64,000 nucleotides of DNA, taken from contig NZ_CP048405.1 in assembly GCF_014084125.1 (NCBI RefSeq), forward strand, positions 6,882,001 to 6,946,000. Reading direction: 5' to 3'. Positions 48,213 to 58,611 of the stretch are shown here, one piece after another. The stretch's first letter is position 1; each line of letters opens with the position of its first letter. Below the pieces are notes generated by a model. It was given only the letters and a program-made list of their open reading frames with translations, ran no database searches and was not told the DNA's origin. A program made the translations under genes and the position numbers. The stretch comes from Streptacidiphilus sp. PB12-B1b (GTDB taxonomy: Bacteria; Actinomycetota; Actinomycetes; Streptomycetales; Streptomycetaceae).

Positions 48213-48248
48213 CCGGTGGCTACGTGTGCCGTAGCGAGGCGAAGCGCG

Positions 48249-48655
48249 TCAGACGCGGCGGCGCTTCGGCGGGCGGCAGCCGTTGTGCGGGGTGGGCGTG
48301 ACGTCCTGGATCGAGCCGACCTCCAGGCCGGTGGCCTGGATGGAGCGGATCGCGGTCTCGCGGCCGGAGCCCGGACCCTTCACGAAGACGTCGACCTTGC
48401 GCATGCCGTGCTCCTGGGCGCGACGCGCGGCGGACTCGGCGGCCATCTGCGCGGCGAACGGAGTCGACTTGCGGGAGCCCTTGAAGCCGACGTGGCCCGA
48501 GGACGCCCACGCGATCACGTTGCCCGAGGGGTCCGTGATCGAGACGATGGTGTTGTTGAACGTGCTCTTGATGTGCGCGTGGCCGTGAGCGACGTTCTTC
48601 TTTTCCTTGCGGCGGATCTTCTTCGCGCCGGCAGCCTGACGACCCTTGGGGGCAT
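48249..48655 (-). CDS. rpsK: 30S ribosomal protein S11, with an apparent 1-nt deletion near the start codon
   Basis: The conserved S11 sequence is intact from [18 protein letters not shown] through SFNNTIVS-type core to [14 protein letters not shown]. The obvious start, ATG 48655 with GGAG upstream, is followed by five C before AAGGGT; six are needed to read Met-Pro-Pro-Lys-Gly. As given, the ATG is out of frame with the rest, the true frame has TAG at 48671-48669 and no ATG or GTG until GTG 48518, which would lose about 45 essential residues. A missing C in the run at 48648-48652 (sequencing or assembly error) is the likeliest cause. S11 is essential, so a real pseudogene is unlikely. Confidence 0.9.
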
Positions 48656-48730
48656 AAGTCTGTTTCTCCTACTGAGGTGGTCGGTCCGCTAGCCCAGCGG
48701 GCCGGATTGGAGTCCGGTTAGTGGGGCGGA

Positions 48731-49111
48731 CTACTTCTTGCCGGGCTTCTTCTTGCCGGCAATCGCGCGACGCGGACCCTTGCGGGTACGAGCGTTGGTG
48801 TGCGTGCGCTGACCGTGGACCGGCAGGCCGCGGCGGTGGCGCAGACCCTGGTAGCAGCCGATCTCGACCTTGCGGCGGATGTCGGCGGCGACCTCACGGC
48901 GAAGGTCACCCTCGACCTTGTAGTTGCCGTCGATGTACTCGCGCAGCTTGACCAGGTCGTCCTCGGTGATGTCACGAACGCGCACGTTCGGGTTCACACC
49001 GGTCTCGGCCAGGGCCTTCTTGGAGAGCGTACGGCCGATGCCGTACACGTAGGTGAGGGCGATCTCGATCCGCTTTTCGCGGGGGAGATCAACGCCGGCG
49101 AGGCGTGCCAT
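48731..49111 (-). CDS. rpsM: 30S ribosomal protein S13
   Basis: The 126-aa protein begins [20 protein letters not shown] and ends with the basic [15 protein letters not shown] tail that contacts tRNA and the subunit head. GIG RTL and [20 protein letters not shown] are intact. It lies between rpmJ and rpsK in the alpha operon. Confidence 0.98.
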   Translation of the reverse strand: MARLAGVDLPREKRIEIALTYVYGIGRTLSKKALAETGVNPNVRVRDITEDDLVKLREYIDGNYKVEGDLRREVAADIRRKVEIGCYQGLRHRRGLPVHGQRTHTNARTRKGPRRAIAGKKKPGKK

Positions 49112-49205
49112 GAATGTGGCTCCTGTGTTCCTTCGGAGGTCTGGCGCGATGCCTCTCGTACGACTCTCGTCGATCGAGCCCCGGCCTCCGGACCGAGGGT
49201 GGCAG

Positions 49206-49248
49206 TCCGCTCACCTTCCCTGGGGCGTGCCAGGGAGGTATGAGCGGA
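49206..49248 (-). other. Stem-loop between rpmJ and rpsM
   Basis: Near-complementary arms (49206-49223 with 49230-49248; a few bases unpaired) form a stem of about 15-16 pairs in the 203-bp gap between rpmJ and rpsM. Function unknown; could be regulatory or a partial terminator. Confidence 0.6.
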
Positions 49249-49314
49249 TCGGGCATCCCGCTTCATGTTGTTTTTCGCGTCGCGCGAAGAGTTACGACCC
49301 GTGCGGAGGTGCGA

Positions 49315-49428
49315 TCAGCCCTGGCGCTGCTTGTGGCGCAGGTTCTCGCAGATCACCATGACGCGCCCGTGACGGCGAATCACCTTGCACTTGTCGCAGA
49401 TCTTCTTGACGCTCGGCTTGACCTTCAT
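49315..49428 (-). CDS. rpmJ: 50S ribosomal protein L36
   Basis: The 37-aa protein reads [16 protein letters not shown] followed by [20 protein letters not shown], with the zinc ligands Cys11, Cys14, Cys27 and a following His. It is the zinc-binding (C+) form. GGAG lies about 12 bases before ATG 49428. It sits between infA and rpsM. Confidence 0.97.
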   Translation of the reverse strand: MKVKPSVKKICDKCKVIRRHGRVMVICENLRHKQRQG

Positions 49429-49485
49429 GGGATTCAGGTTCTCCGGGTCGAGCGCACCCCGGCGAAGGGGCACGAGATCTGCTGC

Positions 49486-49707
49486 TTACTTGTACCGGTA
49501 GACGATACGTCCCCGGGTCAGGTCGTACGGGCTCAGCTCGACGACGACCCGGTCGTCCGGGAGGATACGAATGTAGTGCATCCGCATCTTGCCGCTGATG
49601 TGCGCGAGGACTTTGTGTCCGTTTTGAAGCTCTACCTTGAACATGGCGTTCGGCAGAGACTCGATGACGGTGCCCTCGATCTCGATGGCGCCTTGCTTTT
49701 TGGCCAT
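49486..49707 (-). CDS. infA: Translation initiation factor IF-1
   Basis: The 73-aa S1/OB-fold protein reads [20 protein letters not shown] and ends with [11 protein letters not shown]; it binds the ribosomal A site during initiation. ATG 49707 has only a close AGGAC upstream. It lies 57 bases before rpmJ. A TAGACT -10-like element upstream suggests its own promoter. Confidence 0.97.
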   Translation of the reverse strand: MAKKQGAIEIEGTVIESLPNAMFKVELQNGHKVLAHISGKMRMHYIRILPDDRVVVELSPYDLTRGRIVYRYK

Positions 49708-49833
49708 GTCCTGCGGGTATCGCCTTCCGGATTCGACTACCGTAGTCGGCACTCACGCAGGGACCGCTAAGTCCACCCCGCCACTGGTCGTGCGAGGACG
49801 TGCGGATGCAAGCTACGAGTGAGCCGACACAGC

Positions 49834-49839
49834 AGTCTA
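49834..49839 (-). promoter_or_regulatory. -10-like hexamer upstream of infA
   Basis: TAGACT on the minus strand, about 127 bases before the infA ATG. A weak TTCGCT lies 18 bases further upstream. It would let infA-rpmJ-rpsM-rpsK be made apart from secY-adk-map. Confidence 0.4.
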
Positions 49840-49875
49840 CGACACGGGGCAAGCGATAGCGAAATCGCGCGCCGG

Positions 49876-50709
49876 TCAGGCCAGCGGGTCGGGGGCGGCG
49901 GTGATGCCCAGCTCGGCCAGCTTGGCCCGGCCGCCGTCGAAGGCGGTCAGCACCAGCGGGCCCTCCTCGGTGACGGCGATGGAGTGCTCCCAGTGCGAGG
50001 CCCAGCTGCCGTCGTTGGTCTTGACGGTCCACTCGTCCTCGAGCGTGTGGGTGCGCGGGGTGCCGAGGCTGACCATGGGCTCGATGGCGATGCAGAAGCC
50101 GGGCACCAGCTTCACCCCGCGGCCGCGGCGGCGGTCCACGTAGTTCAGCAGGTGCGGGTCCATGTGCATCTCGGAGCCGATGCCGTGGCCGCCGAAGTCC
50201 TCGATGATGCCGTACTTGCCCTTGGGCGGCAGCGGCTGGCGGCGGATGTAGGACTCGATGGCCCGGCTCAGGTCGGACAGCCGGTTGTTCTTCTTCACCT
50301 GGGCGATGCCGGCCCACATCGACTCCTCGGTGACCCGGCTGAGCTGCAGCAGCTCCTCCGGGTGGCCCTCGCCGACGAAGACGGTGATGGCGGCGTCGCC
50401 GTGCCAGCCGTCGACGATGGCGCCGCAGTCGATGGAGATCATGTCGCCGTCCTTCAGCGCCCGGTCGCCGGGGATGCCGTGGACCACCTCGTCGTTGACC
50501 GAGGCGCAGATCACCCCGGTGAAGCCGTGGTACCCGAGGAAGTTGGAGGTCGCCCCGTGGTCGCCGATGACCTTGGCGGCGATGGCGTTCAGCTCGCCGG
50601 TGGTGATCCCGGGCGCCACCGCCTCCCGGCACGCCTTCAGCGCCTCGGCGACGACCAGGCCCGCCTCCCGCATCTTTGCGATCTGCTCCGGGGTCTTGAT
50701 CTCAACCAT
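49876..50709 (-). CDS. map: Methionine aminopeptidase, type I
   Basis: The 277-aa metalloenzyme removes N-terminal Met. Seen: GYHGFTGVICASVNDEVVHG (substrate His), DGDMISIDCGAIVDGWHGDA (metal Asp pair), GHGIGSEMHMDPHLLNY (metal His) and IEPMVSLG (metal Glu), then SWASHWEHSIAVTEEGP (Glu). GGGAAGG is nine bases before ATG 50709; a longer in-frame GTG at 50733 lacks such a site. Follows adk in the secY-adk-map unit. Confidence 0.97.
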   Translation of the reverse strand: MVEIKTPEQIAKMREAGLVVAEALKACREAVAPGITTGELNAIAAKVIGDHGATSNFLGYHGFTGVICASVNDEVVHGIPGDRALKDGDMISIDCGAIVDGWHGDAAITVFVGEGHPEELLQLSRVTEESMWAGIAQVKKNNRLSDLSRAIESYIRRQPLPPKGKYGIIEDFGGHGIGSEMHMDPHLLNYVDRRRGRGVKLVPGFCIAIEPMVSLGTPRTHTLEDEWTVKTNDGSWASHWEHSIAVTEEGPLVLTAFDGGRAKLAELGITAAPDPLA

Positions 50710-50849
50710 GCTCGCTCGCCTTCCCGCTACCACTGGATCGTTCCGTCACTGCCCGGCGCACCGTTCCACGGTACGGCCGCTCGCCCGAACGCGCTCCGGC
50801 CGTGACACCCCTGCGGGCGTCACGGCCGGTTAGCGCTTCGCGCCTCGAC

Positions 50850-51520
50850 TCACACGGAGTCGACTGTGTCCTTGTTCTGCCGCAGCGCGGCGATGGCGCG
50901 CTGCGTGACCTCGTCCACCTTGCCCAGCGCGGGGATGGTGGTGACCAGCCCCTGCTTCTGGTAGTACGCGATGATCGGCTCGGTCTGCGTGTGGTAGACC
51001 TCCAGCCGGACGCGCACGCTCTCCTCGCTGTCGTCCCCGCGCTGGTACAGCTCCCCGCCGCAGACGTCGCAGACGCCCGGGACGGCCGGGGGGTTGTACT
51101 CCACGTGGAAGATGTGGGAGCTCTCGTTGCGGCACACCCGGCGGCCCGCGATGCGGCGGACCACCTCGTCCTCGGGGACCTCGAGGTCCAGCACGCCGTC
51201 GAGCTCGATCTCCCACTCGGCGAGGATCTGGTCCAGCGCCACGGCCTGGGCGACGTTCCGGGGGAAGCCGTCGAGCAGGAAGCCGTCGGCGGCGTCCGGC
51301 TGGGCCAGCCGGTCCTTGGCCATGGCGATGGTGACCTCGTCCGGTACGAGCTTGCCGGAGTCCATGATGCTCTTCGCGGCAAGGCCCAGCTCGGTGCCCT
51401 GACTGATGTTGGCGCGGAACAGGTCACCGGTGGACACGTGCGGGATGGACAGGGTCTTGGCCAGCAGCGTGGCCTGAGTACCCTTCCCGGCCCCGGGCGG
51501 CCCGACGAGGACGATTCGCA

Positions 51521-51521
<1 letters not shown>
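50850..51521 (-). CDS. adk: Adenylate kinase
   Basis: The 223-aa enzyme makes 2 ADP from ATP and AMP. P-loop GPPGAGKGTQATLLA, AMP site STGDLFRANI, DGFPRN and the long LID with Cys residues in RRVCRNE and VCDVCGG, indicating a zinc-type lid. ATG 51521 overlaps the secY stop by one base (TGATG). Confidence 0.98.
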
Positions 51522-52834
<1,313 letters not shown>

Positions 52835-53215
52835 GGTGCCTCCTGCAGCTCCCTGCCGAGAGCGGCGGGAGGGACGGTGTATCTGGGCCCAGCACGGATG
52901 GGAGCGGGGCCGGACGATGGTGGGTACCACCCGAGGGCGGCGGCTCGCAGACAGAGAGTGCGCCAGCCTACAAGTGGACTCCACGGACTCTAACAGTCCG
53001 TGGCCACTCGAATGAAGCGCGTGCCCGCATGCATCTCGACGTCTTCGGCGCTCCCGGGCCCGGTGCGGCCCGCCGTGGACGCAGTTGTCACCCTTCGTCC
53101 CGGGCCCGGCGGCGACCCGCCGAACGACGACAAGCCTCGGGCCCGCCCCTCGAAAGAGGGACGGGCCCGAGGCCGTGCGCTGCGACGGCGGTCAGCCGGG
53201 CTGGGAGGCGGTGCC
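52835..53215. other. rplO-secY intergenic region (381 bp)
   Basis: It holds the terminator-like hairpin at 53135-53172 and, about 150 bases before secY, another hairpin (9-bp stem 52981-52989 with 52995-53003, extended by AGTGG/CCACT arms past a bulge). It should contain a separate secY promoter, but I could not identify one with confidence. No gene seen. Confidence 0.6.
53135..53172 (-). terminator. Terminator between rplO and secY
   Basis: A 17-bp stem (53135-53151 with 53156-53172; one wobble pair) closed by a GAAA tetraloop lies 43 bases after the rplO stop. It probably ends the spc operon, leaving secY-adk-map to its own promoter. Confidence 0.85.
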
Positions 53216-53671
53216 TCAGATCAGCTCGGTGACCGTGCCGCCGGCGGCGGTGATCTTCTGCGCGGCGGAGCCGGAGACGGCGTCAACCGAAACCTGCAGC
53301 GCCACGGTCAGCTCACCGGTGCCCAGCACCTTGACGAGCGAGTTCTTGCGAACCGCGCCCTTGGCGACCAGGTCCTCGACGGTGACCTCGCCACCCTCGG
53401 GGTAGAGCGCACCGAGCTTGTCCAGGTTCACGACCTGGAACTCCACGCGGAACGGGTTCTTGAAGCCCTTGAGCTTCGGCAGGCGCATGTGGAGGGGCAT
53501 CTGGCCACCCTCGAAGCGCGCGGGAACCTGGTAACGCGCCTTGGTGCCCTTGGTACCACGACCGGCGGTCTTGCCCTTGGATGCCTCACCACGACCGACA
53601 CGGGTCTTGGCGGTCTTGGCACCGGGGGCGGGCCGCAGGTTGTGGATCTTCAGCGGGTTCTGCTCCGCCAT
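53216..53671 (-). CDS. rplO: 50S ribosomal protein L15
   Basis: The 151-aa protein has [20 protein letters not shown], the Gly-rich basic N-terminal tail and [20 protein letters not shown]. It starts one base after the rpmD stop and is the last gene of the spc unit. Confidence 0.98.
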   Translation of the reverse strand: MAEQNPLKIHNLRPAPGAKTAKTRVGRGEASKGKTAGRGTKGTKARYQVPARFEGGQMPLHMRLPKLKGFKNPFRVEFQVVNLDKLGALYPEGGEVTVEDLVAKGAVRKNSLVKVLGTGELTVALQVSVDAVSGSAAQKITAAGGTVTELI

Positions 53672-53672
53672 T

Positions 53673-53855
53673 TCAGTCCACCTCCTCGACCGTGACGAGG
53701 TGGCGGACGGTCTGGGCCATCCCGCGGATCTCGGGACGGTCCTCCTTCACGACCACGTCGTGCATGCGCTTGAGGCCAAGCGAACGCAGGGTGTCACGGT
53801 GGTTCTGCTTGCTGCCGATGTAGGACTTGGTCTGCGTGATCTTCAGGCGAGCCAT
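53673..53855 (-). CDS. rpmD: 50S ribosomal protein L30
   Basis: The 60-aa protein reads [20 protein letters not shown] and continues [18 protein letters not shown], a complete bacterial L30. Its ATG overlaps the rpsE stop by one base (TAATG), and AGGGGG is seven bases upstream. Confidence 0.98.
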   Translation of the reverse strand: MARLKITQTKSYIGSKQNHRDTLRSLGLKRMHDVVVKEDRPEIRGMAQTVRHLVTVEEVD

Positions 53856-54481
53856 TACGCAGCCCCCTGCCCGGCAGCACGCGCACGCAGCAGGGCTGCG
53901 GGAGCGACATCCTCGAGCGGCAGCCCACGACGGGCGGCGATCTCCTCGGGGCGCGAAAGGCCCTTCAGCGCCGCGACCGTGGCGTGCACGATGTTGATCG
54001 CGTTGTCGGAGCCCAGGGACTTCGACAGGATGTCGTGGACACCGGCGCACTCGAGCACGGCGCGCACGGGACCACCGGCGATGACACCGGTACCCGGCGA
54101 AGCCGGCTTGAGCAGGACGACGCCCGCGGCCTTCTCACCCTGGATCGGGTGGGGAATGGTGCCCTGGATGCGGGGAACCTTGAAGAAGTTCTTCTTCGCT
54201 TCCTCGACACCCTTGGCGATGGCCGCGGGAACTTCCTTGGCCTTGCCGTAACCGACACCTACGGTGCCGTCACCGTCGCCCACCACGACCAGCGCGGTGA
54301 AGCTGAAACGACGACCACCCTTGACAACCTTGGCGACACGGTTGATTGCGACAACGCGCTCGACGTACGCGGTCTTCTCGACGACGGGAGCGCCGTCACG
54401 ACCATCCCGCTTACGGTCTCGCCGCTCGCCACCGCCGGTGCCGCCGCCGGCGCCGCTACCGCGGCGCTGGGGTCCAGCCAT
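53855..54481 (-). CDS. rpsE: 30S ribosomal protein S5
   Basis: The 208-aa protein has a Gly/Arg-rich N-terminal extension of about 35 residues, then the double-stranded RNA-binding domain [20 protein letters not shown] and the C-terminal [20 protein letters not shown]. Normal for actinobacteria. Follows rplR. Confidence 0.98.
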   Translation of the reverse strand: MAGPQRRGSGAGGGTGGGERRDRKRDGRDGAPVVEKTAYVERVVAINRVAKVVKGGRRFSFTALVVVGDGDGTVGVGYGKAKEVPAAIAKGVEEAKKNFFKVPRIQGTIPHPIQGEKAAGVVLLKPASPGTGVIAGGPVRAVLECAGVHDILSKSLGSDNAINIVHATVAALKGLSRPEEIAARRGLPLEDVAPAALLRARAAGQGAA

Positions 54482-54526
54482 TGGATTTACCTCTCTCGTT
54501 TACGTCCGCCAGCTTGGGCGAGCGGG

Positions 54527-54910
54527 TCAGAAGTCGAGCCCGGCCTCGCGGGCGGCGTCCGCCAGAGCGGCGATGCGCCCGGCGTACTGGTTGCCCGCGC
54601 GGTCAAAGACGACCGACTCGACACCGGCAGCCTTGGCGCGCTCAGCGACCAGGGCCCCGACCTTCTTTGCCTGCTCGGTCTTGTCACCTTCGACGCCCTT
54701 GATGGACACGTCGAGGGTGGACGCCGAAGCCAGCGTGTGGCCCGCGAGGTCGTCGATCACCTGCGCCACGATGTGGCGGTTGGAACGAGACACGACCAGG
54801 CGCGGACGCACCGGCGTACCGGAGACGCGCTTGCGGACGCGGATGGCGCGGCGCTTGCGGGCGGCGGCCTTGTAACCGTTGCCCTTGCCGATCTTCACAC
54901 CGACACTCAT
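54527..54910 (-). CDS. rplR: 50S ribosomal protein L18
   Basis: The 127-aa 5S rRNA-binding protein has [40 protein letters not shown] and ends [20 protein letters not shown]-type, followed by EAGLDF. It begins three bases after the rplF stop. Confidence 0.98.
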   Translation of the reverse strand: MSVGVKIGKGNGYKAAARKRRAIRVRKRVSGTPVRPRLVVSRSNRHIVAQVIDDLAGHTLASASTLDVSIKGVEGDKTEQAKKVGALVAERAKAAGVESVVFDRAGNQYAGRIAALADAAREAGLDF

Positions 54911-54913
54911 GGG

Positions 54914-55453
54914 TTACTTACCACTCTTTCCGACCTTGCGGCGGATGACCTCGCCGGCGTACTTGACACCCTTGGCCTTGTACGGGTCGGGCTTACGCAG
55001 CTTGCGAATCTTCGCAGCCACCTCGCCAACCTGCTGCTTGTCGATGCCGTCCACGTGGAACTTGGTGGGCGACTCGACCACGAAGGCGATGCCTTCGGGG
55101 GCCTCGATGATGATCGGGTGGCTGTAGCCGAGCGCGAACTCCATGGAGGAGCCCTTCGCTGCGACGCGGTAGCCGACGCCGCTGATCTCGAGCGACTTGC
55201 GGTAGCCCGCGGTCACGCCGGTGATCATGTTCGCCACCAGCGTGCGGGTCAGGCCGTGCAGGGCCTTAGACATACGCTCGTCGTTGGGGCGGGTGACGAG
55301 CAGAGTGCCGTCCTCACCCTTGGCGATGTCGATCGGCGCGGCAACGGTGTGGGCAAGGGAACCCTTGGGGCCCTTGACCGAGACCGTGCGGCCATCGATG
55401 GTGACGTCCACGCCGGCGGGAACCGGGATGGGCAGCCGTCCAATGCGAGACAT
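54914..55453 (-). CDS. rplF: 50S ribosomal protein L6
   Basis: The 179-aa protein has [20 protein letters not shown] at its start and the signature [18 protein letters not shown] near its end. Two L6 repeats are intact. Follows rpsH after 23 bases. Confidence 0.98.
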   Translation of the reverse strand: MSRIGRLPIPVPAGVDVTIDGRTVSVKGPKGSLAHTVAAPIDIAKGEDGTLLVTRPNDERMSKALHGLTRTLVANMITGVTAGYRKSLEISGVGYRVAAKGSSMEFALGYSHPIIIEAPEGIAFVVESPTKFHVDGIDKQQVGEVAAKIRKLRKPDPYKAKGVKYAGEVIRRKVGKSGK

Positions 55454-55476
55454 TGCTGTACCTCCGTTTCCCTTAG

Positions 55477-55884
55477 TTACCAGACGTAGGCGAGGACTTC
55501 CCCACCCACGCCCTTCTTGGCTGCCTGCTGTCCGGTGAGCAGACCGGCGGACGTGGAGATGATCGCCACGCCCAGACCGCCGAGCACCTTCGGCATGCTG
55601 GTGGACTTGGTGTAGACCCGCAGACCCGGCTTGGAGATCCGCTTGATGCCCGCGATCGAGCGCTCACGGTTGGGGCCGAACTTGAGGTCGATGGTCAGCT
55701 TCTTGCCGACCTCGCCCTCCTTGGGCTCCTCAACCTTCCATCCCGTGATGTAGCCCTCCTGCTGGAGGATCTCGGCGATGTGGGTCTTGATCTTGCTGTG
55801 GGGCATCACGACAGTGTCGTGGTAGGCCGAGTTCGCGTTTCGCAGACGCGTCAGCATGTCTGCGATCGGGTCGGTCATGGTCAT
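55477..55884 (-). CDS. rpsH: 30S ribosomal protein S8
   Basis: The 135-aa protein has [20 protein letters not shown] and the RNA-binding signature [20 protein letters not shown]. Two ATG codons (55884 and 55878) are possible; the first is used. It is preceded by a 229-bp gap with a long-range inverted repeat. Confidence 0.97.
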   Translation of the reverse strand: MTMTDPIADMLTRLRNANSAYHDTVVMPHSKIKTHIAEILQQEGYITGWKVEEPKEGEVGKKLTIDLKFGPNRERSIAGIKRISKPGLRVYTKSTSMPKVLGGLGVAIISTSAGLLTGQQAAKKGVGGEVLAYVW

Positions 55885-56008
55885 GATGGCCTGTGGCCTC
55901 TCTCACCGCGGTTTCCCGAAGCGCGCAGCCCGGGGATGAACCAGAGCGGGCGCGGCGCGGGGACCTGCGGCGTAGTTGATCATGTACTGCGTAAGACGAA
56001 TCAGGGGC

Positions 56009-56083
56009 GCAGGGCCCCGACCCCACTACCTTACGGGAATCCCTGCGGAGTTCCCAAAACGGTCGTGGGGCCGGGGGCCCTGC
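56009..56083 (-). other. Long-range stem-loop between rpsN and rpsH
   Basis: Arms at 56009-56026 and 56065-56083 pair over about 16-17 bases with one bulge and one mismatch, enclosing 38 bases that contain a further GGGAA/TTCCC stem. It lies in the only sizeable gap inside the spc operon and could be a regulatory leader, processing site or attenuator. Confidence 0.65.
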
Positions 56084-56113
56084 GGACCCGCGTGCGTACC
56101 GCGAACTACCTGA

Positions 56114-56299
56114 CTACCAGGAGCTCTTGGTGACGCCCGGCAGCTCGCCGCGGTGGGCCATCTCACGAAGGCACACACGGCACAGGCCGAACTTGCGGTA
56201 CACGGAGTGCGGGCGGCCGCAGCGCTGGCAACGGGTGTAACCCCGGACGCCGAACTTCGGCTTGCGCTCCGACTTCGCAATGAGGGACTTCTTAGCCAT
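56114..56299 (-). CDS. rpsZ: 30S ribosomal protein S14 type Z (zinc form)
   Basis: The 61-aa protein reads [20 protein letters not shown] and then [22 protein letters not shown] region, with two CxxC zinc pairs. This is the zinc-binding S14 usual in the spc operon; a zinc-free paralogue, if any, is elsewhere. Overlaps none; four bases after rplE end region. Confidence 0.97.
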   Translation of the reverse strand: MAKKSLIAKSERKPKFGVRGYTRCQRCGRPHSVYRKFGLCRVCLREMAHRGELPGVTKSSW

Positions 56300-56303
56300 G
56301 TGC

Positions 56304-56873
56304 TCAGTTCTCCTTGAACGGGAAGCCAAGGGCACGCAGCAGCGCCCGGCCCTCGTCGTCGGTCTGGGCAGTGGTGACCACGGTGATGTCCATGCCCCGC
56401 TCGCGGTCGACCTTGTCCTGGTCGATCTCGTGGAACATGACCTGCTCGGTCAGACCGAAGGTGTAGTTGCCCTTGCCGTCGAACTGCTTCGGCGACAGGC
56501 CGCGGAAGTCGCGGATACGCGGGAGCGCCAGCGAGACCAGACGGTCCAGGAACTCCCACATGCGGTCGCCGCGGAGCGTGACGTGGGTGCCGATCGGCTG
56601 GCCCTCACGCAGCTTGAACTGCGCGATGGACTTCCGGGCCTTGGTCACGGTCGGCTTCTGGCCGGTGATCGCGGTGAGGTCCTTGACGGCGCCGTCGATC
56701 AGCTTGGAGTCGCGGGCGGCGTCGCCCACACCCATGTTGACCACGACCTTGACCAGGCCGGGGATCAGCATGACGTTCTCGTAGGAGAACTGCTCCTGCA
56801 GCTGGCCCTTGATCTCGGAGCGGTAGCGCTCCTTGAGACGGGGGGCCACCTTCTCAACAGAGGTGTCGGTCAT
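56304..56873 (-). CDS. rplE: 50S ribosomal protein L5
   Basis: The 189-aa 5S rRNA-binding protein has [40 protein letters not shown] and [20 protein letters not shown]. The ATG overlaps the rplX stop by one base. Confidence 0.98.
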   Translation of the reverse strand: MTDTSVEKVAPRLKERYRSEIKGQLQEQFSYENVMLIPGLVKVVVNMGVGDAARDSKLIDGAVKDLTAITGQKPTVTKARKSIAQFKLREGQPIGTHVTLRGDRMWEFLDRLVSLALPRIRDFRGLSPKQFDGKGNYTFGLTEQVMFHEIDQDKVDRERGMDITVVTTAQTDDEGRALLRALGFPFKEN

Positions 56874-57208
56874 CAGATGTCCTCACCGGTTCGCTTGGCA
56901 ACGCGGATCTTGTTGCCCTCGTCATCGAAGCGGTAACCGACGCGGGTGACGACCTTCTTGCCGTCCTTCTCCACGACGAGCTGAACGTTGCTCACGTGGA
57001 TCGGGGCCTCAGTGGTCACGATGCCGCCGGTCTGGGCACCACGGGCGGTCTGGCCGACCTTGGTGTGCTTCTTGACCCGGTTGACACCCTCGACCAGGAC
57101 GCGGTTCTCAGTGGGGATGGCCTGGATGACCTTGCCCTGCTTGCCCTTGTCCTTGCCGGTGATGACCTGGACCAGGTCACCCTTCTTGATCTTCATGCTG
57201 TTCGCCAT
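56873..57208 (-). CDS. rplX: 50S ribosomal protein L24
   Basis: The 111-aa KOW-domain protein has [20 protein letters not shown] and [20 protein letters not shown]. It starts two bases after the rplN stop. Confidence 0.98.
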   Translation of the reverse strand: MANSMKIKKGDLVQVITGKDKGKQGKVIQAIPTENRVLVEGVNRVKKHTKVGQTARGAQTGGIVTTEAPIHVSNVQLVVEKDGKKVVTRVGYRFDDEGNKIRVAKRTGEDI

Positions 57209-57210
57209 GG

Positions 57211-57582
57211 TTAGAGCACCTCCGGCGCAAGCGAGATGATCTTCATGAACTTCTTGTCGCGCAGCTCGCGGCCCACCGGGCCGAAGATGCGGGTTCCGCG
57301 CGGGTCACCATCGGTGTTCTTGAGGATGACCGCGGCGTTCTCGTCGAAACGGATGTAGGAACCGTCCGGACGACGGCGCTCCTTCACGGTGCGGACGATG
57401 ACGGCCTTGACCACATCGCCCTTCTTCACGTTGCCACCGGGGATCGCGTCCTTGACGGTGGCGACGATGACGTCACCGATGCCCGCGTAGCGTCGGCCGG
57501 AGCCACCGAGAACACGGATGCAAAGGATCTCCTTCGCACCAGTGTTGTCGGCGACACGCAGTCGCGACTCCTGCTGGATCAC
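57211..57582 (-). CDS. rplN: 50S ribosomal protein L14
   Basis: The 123-aa protein starts (GTG) with [20 protein letters not shown] and ends with [19 protein letters not shown]; fully conserved. It follows a 106-base gap after rpsQ, the usual S10/spc operon boundary. Only a short 6-bp hairpin (GATCGT/ACGATC, about 57595) was noticed in that gap. Confidence 0.98.
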   Translation of the reverse strand: MIQQESRLRVADNTGAKEILCIRVLGGSGRRYAGIGDVIVATVKDAIPGGNVKKGDVVKAVIVRTVKERRRPDGSYIRFDENAAVILKNTDGDPRGTRIFGPVGRELRDKKFMKIISLAPEVL

Positions 57583-57688
57583 AGCTTTCTCCTGATCGTC
57601 AACGATCGGGACCGGGCCGGCCCGCTGCTCACCCGAGCGCTCCTGGGAGCCCCGGGCACATACGAGCCGCGCCCAATCGCGTTCGTTA

Positions 57689-57964
57689 CTACTTGGCCTT
57701 CTCGAGGATCTCGACGACGCGCCAGCGCTTCGTCGCGGACAGCGGCCGGGTCTCCATGAGGAGGACGCGGTCGCCGATACCCGCGGCGTTGGCCTCGTCG
57801 TGCGCCTTCAGCTTGTTCGTACGGCGGATGACCTTGCCGTACAGCGCGTGCTTGACGCGGTCCTCGACGGCGACGACGACGGTCTTGTCCATCTTGTCGC
57901 TGACGACCAGACCCTCACGGGTCTTGCGGAAGCCGCGTGCTTCTTCGTTGGTGTTCTCAGTCAT
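57689..57964 (-). CDS. rpsQ: 30S ribosomal protein S17
   Basis: The 91-aa OB-fold protein has [20 protein letters not shown] and [20 protein letters not shown]. The ATG overlaps the rpmC stop by one base. Last gene of the S10 unit. Confidence 0.98.
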   Translation of the reverse strand: MTENTNEEARGFRKTREGLVVSDKMDKTVVVAVEDRVKHALYGKVIRRTNKLKAHDEANAAGIGDRVLLMETRPLSATKRWRVVEILEKAK

Positions 57965-58188
57965 CAGGCGTTCTCCACCGTCTCGATGCCCAGCTCGCGC
58001 TCGCGCATCAGGGTGTAGATCCGCGCGATCTGCTTCTTCACGAGCGGAAGCCGTCCGTGGTTGTCGAGCTGCCCGGTCGCCGCCTGGAAGCGGAGGTTGA
58101 ACAGCTCCTCCTTCGCCTCACGGAGCTTGGCGACGAGTGCCTCGTCGTCCAGCTCGCGAAGCTCTGCAGCCTTGGTGGTGGCCGACAT
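57964..58188 (-). CDS. rpmC: 50S ribosomal protein L29
   Basis: The 74-aa helical protein has [20 protein letters not shown] and [15 protein letters not shown]. Starts overlapping the rplP stop by one base. Confidence 0.98.
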   Translation of the reverse strand: MSATTKAAELRELDDEALVAKLREAKEELFNLRFQAATGQLDNHGRLPLVKKQIARIYTLMRERELGIETVENA

Positions 58189-58607
58189 CAGCTCTCACCT
58201 GCCTCGCGCCGGACAATCCGGCACTTCATCGGAAGCTTGTGCGCGGCGCGGGTGAGCGCCTCGCGGGCAATCTTCTCGTTCGGGTACGACAACTCGAACA
58301 TCACGCGTCCGGGGTGCACGTTGGCGATCCACCACTCCGGCGAACCCTTGCCGGAACCCATGCGGGTCTCGGCCGGCTTCTTGGTGAGGGGACGGTCCGG
58401 GTAGATGTTGATCCAGACCTTGCCGCCACGCTTGATGTGACGGGTGATGGAGATACGAGCGGACTCGATCTGCCGGTTCGTCACGTACGCCGGGGAGACG
58501 GCCTGCAGGCCGTACTCGCCGAACGCCAATTCGGTACCGCCCTTAGCCATGCCACGCCGCTTGGGGTGGTGCTGCTTGCGGTGCTTGACCCTGCGAGGGA
58601 TCAGCAT
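58188..58607 (-). CDS. rplP: 50S ribosomal protein L16
   Basis: The 139-aa protein has [20 protein letters not shown] and [20 protein letters not shown] with [19 protein letters not shown]. It follows rpsC after four bases. Confidence 0.98.
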   Translation of the reverse strand: MLIPRRVKHRKQHHPKRRGMAKGGTELAFGEYGLQAVSPAYVTNRQIESARISITRHIKRGGKVWINIYPDRPLTKKPAETRMGSGKGSPEWWIANVHPGRVMFELSYPNEKIAREALTRAAHKLPMKCRIVRREAGES

Positions 58608-58611
58608 GGGG

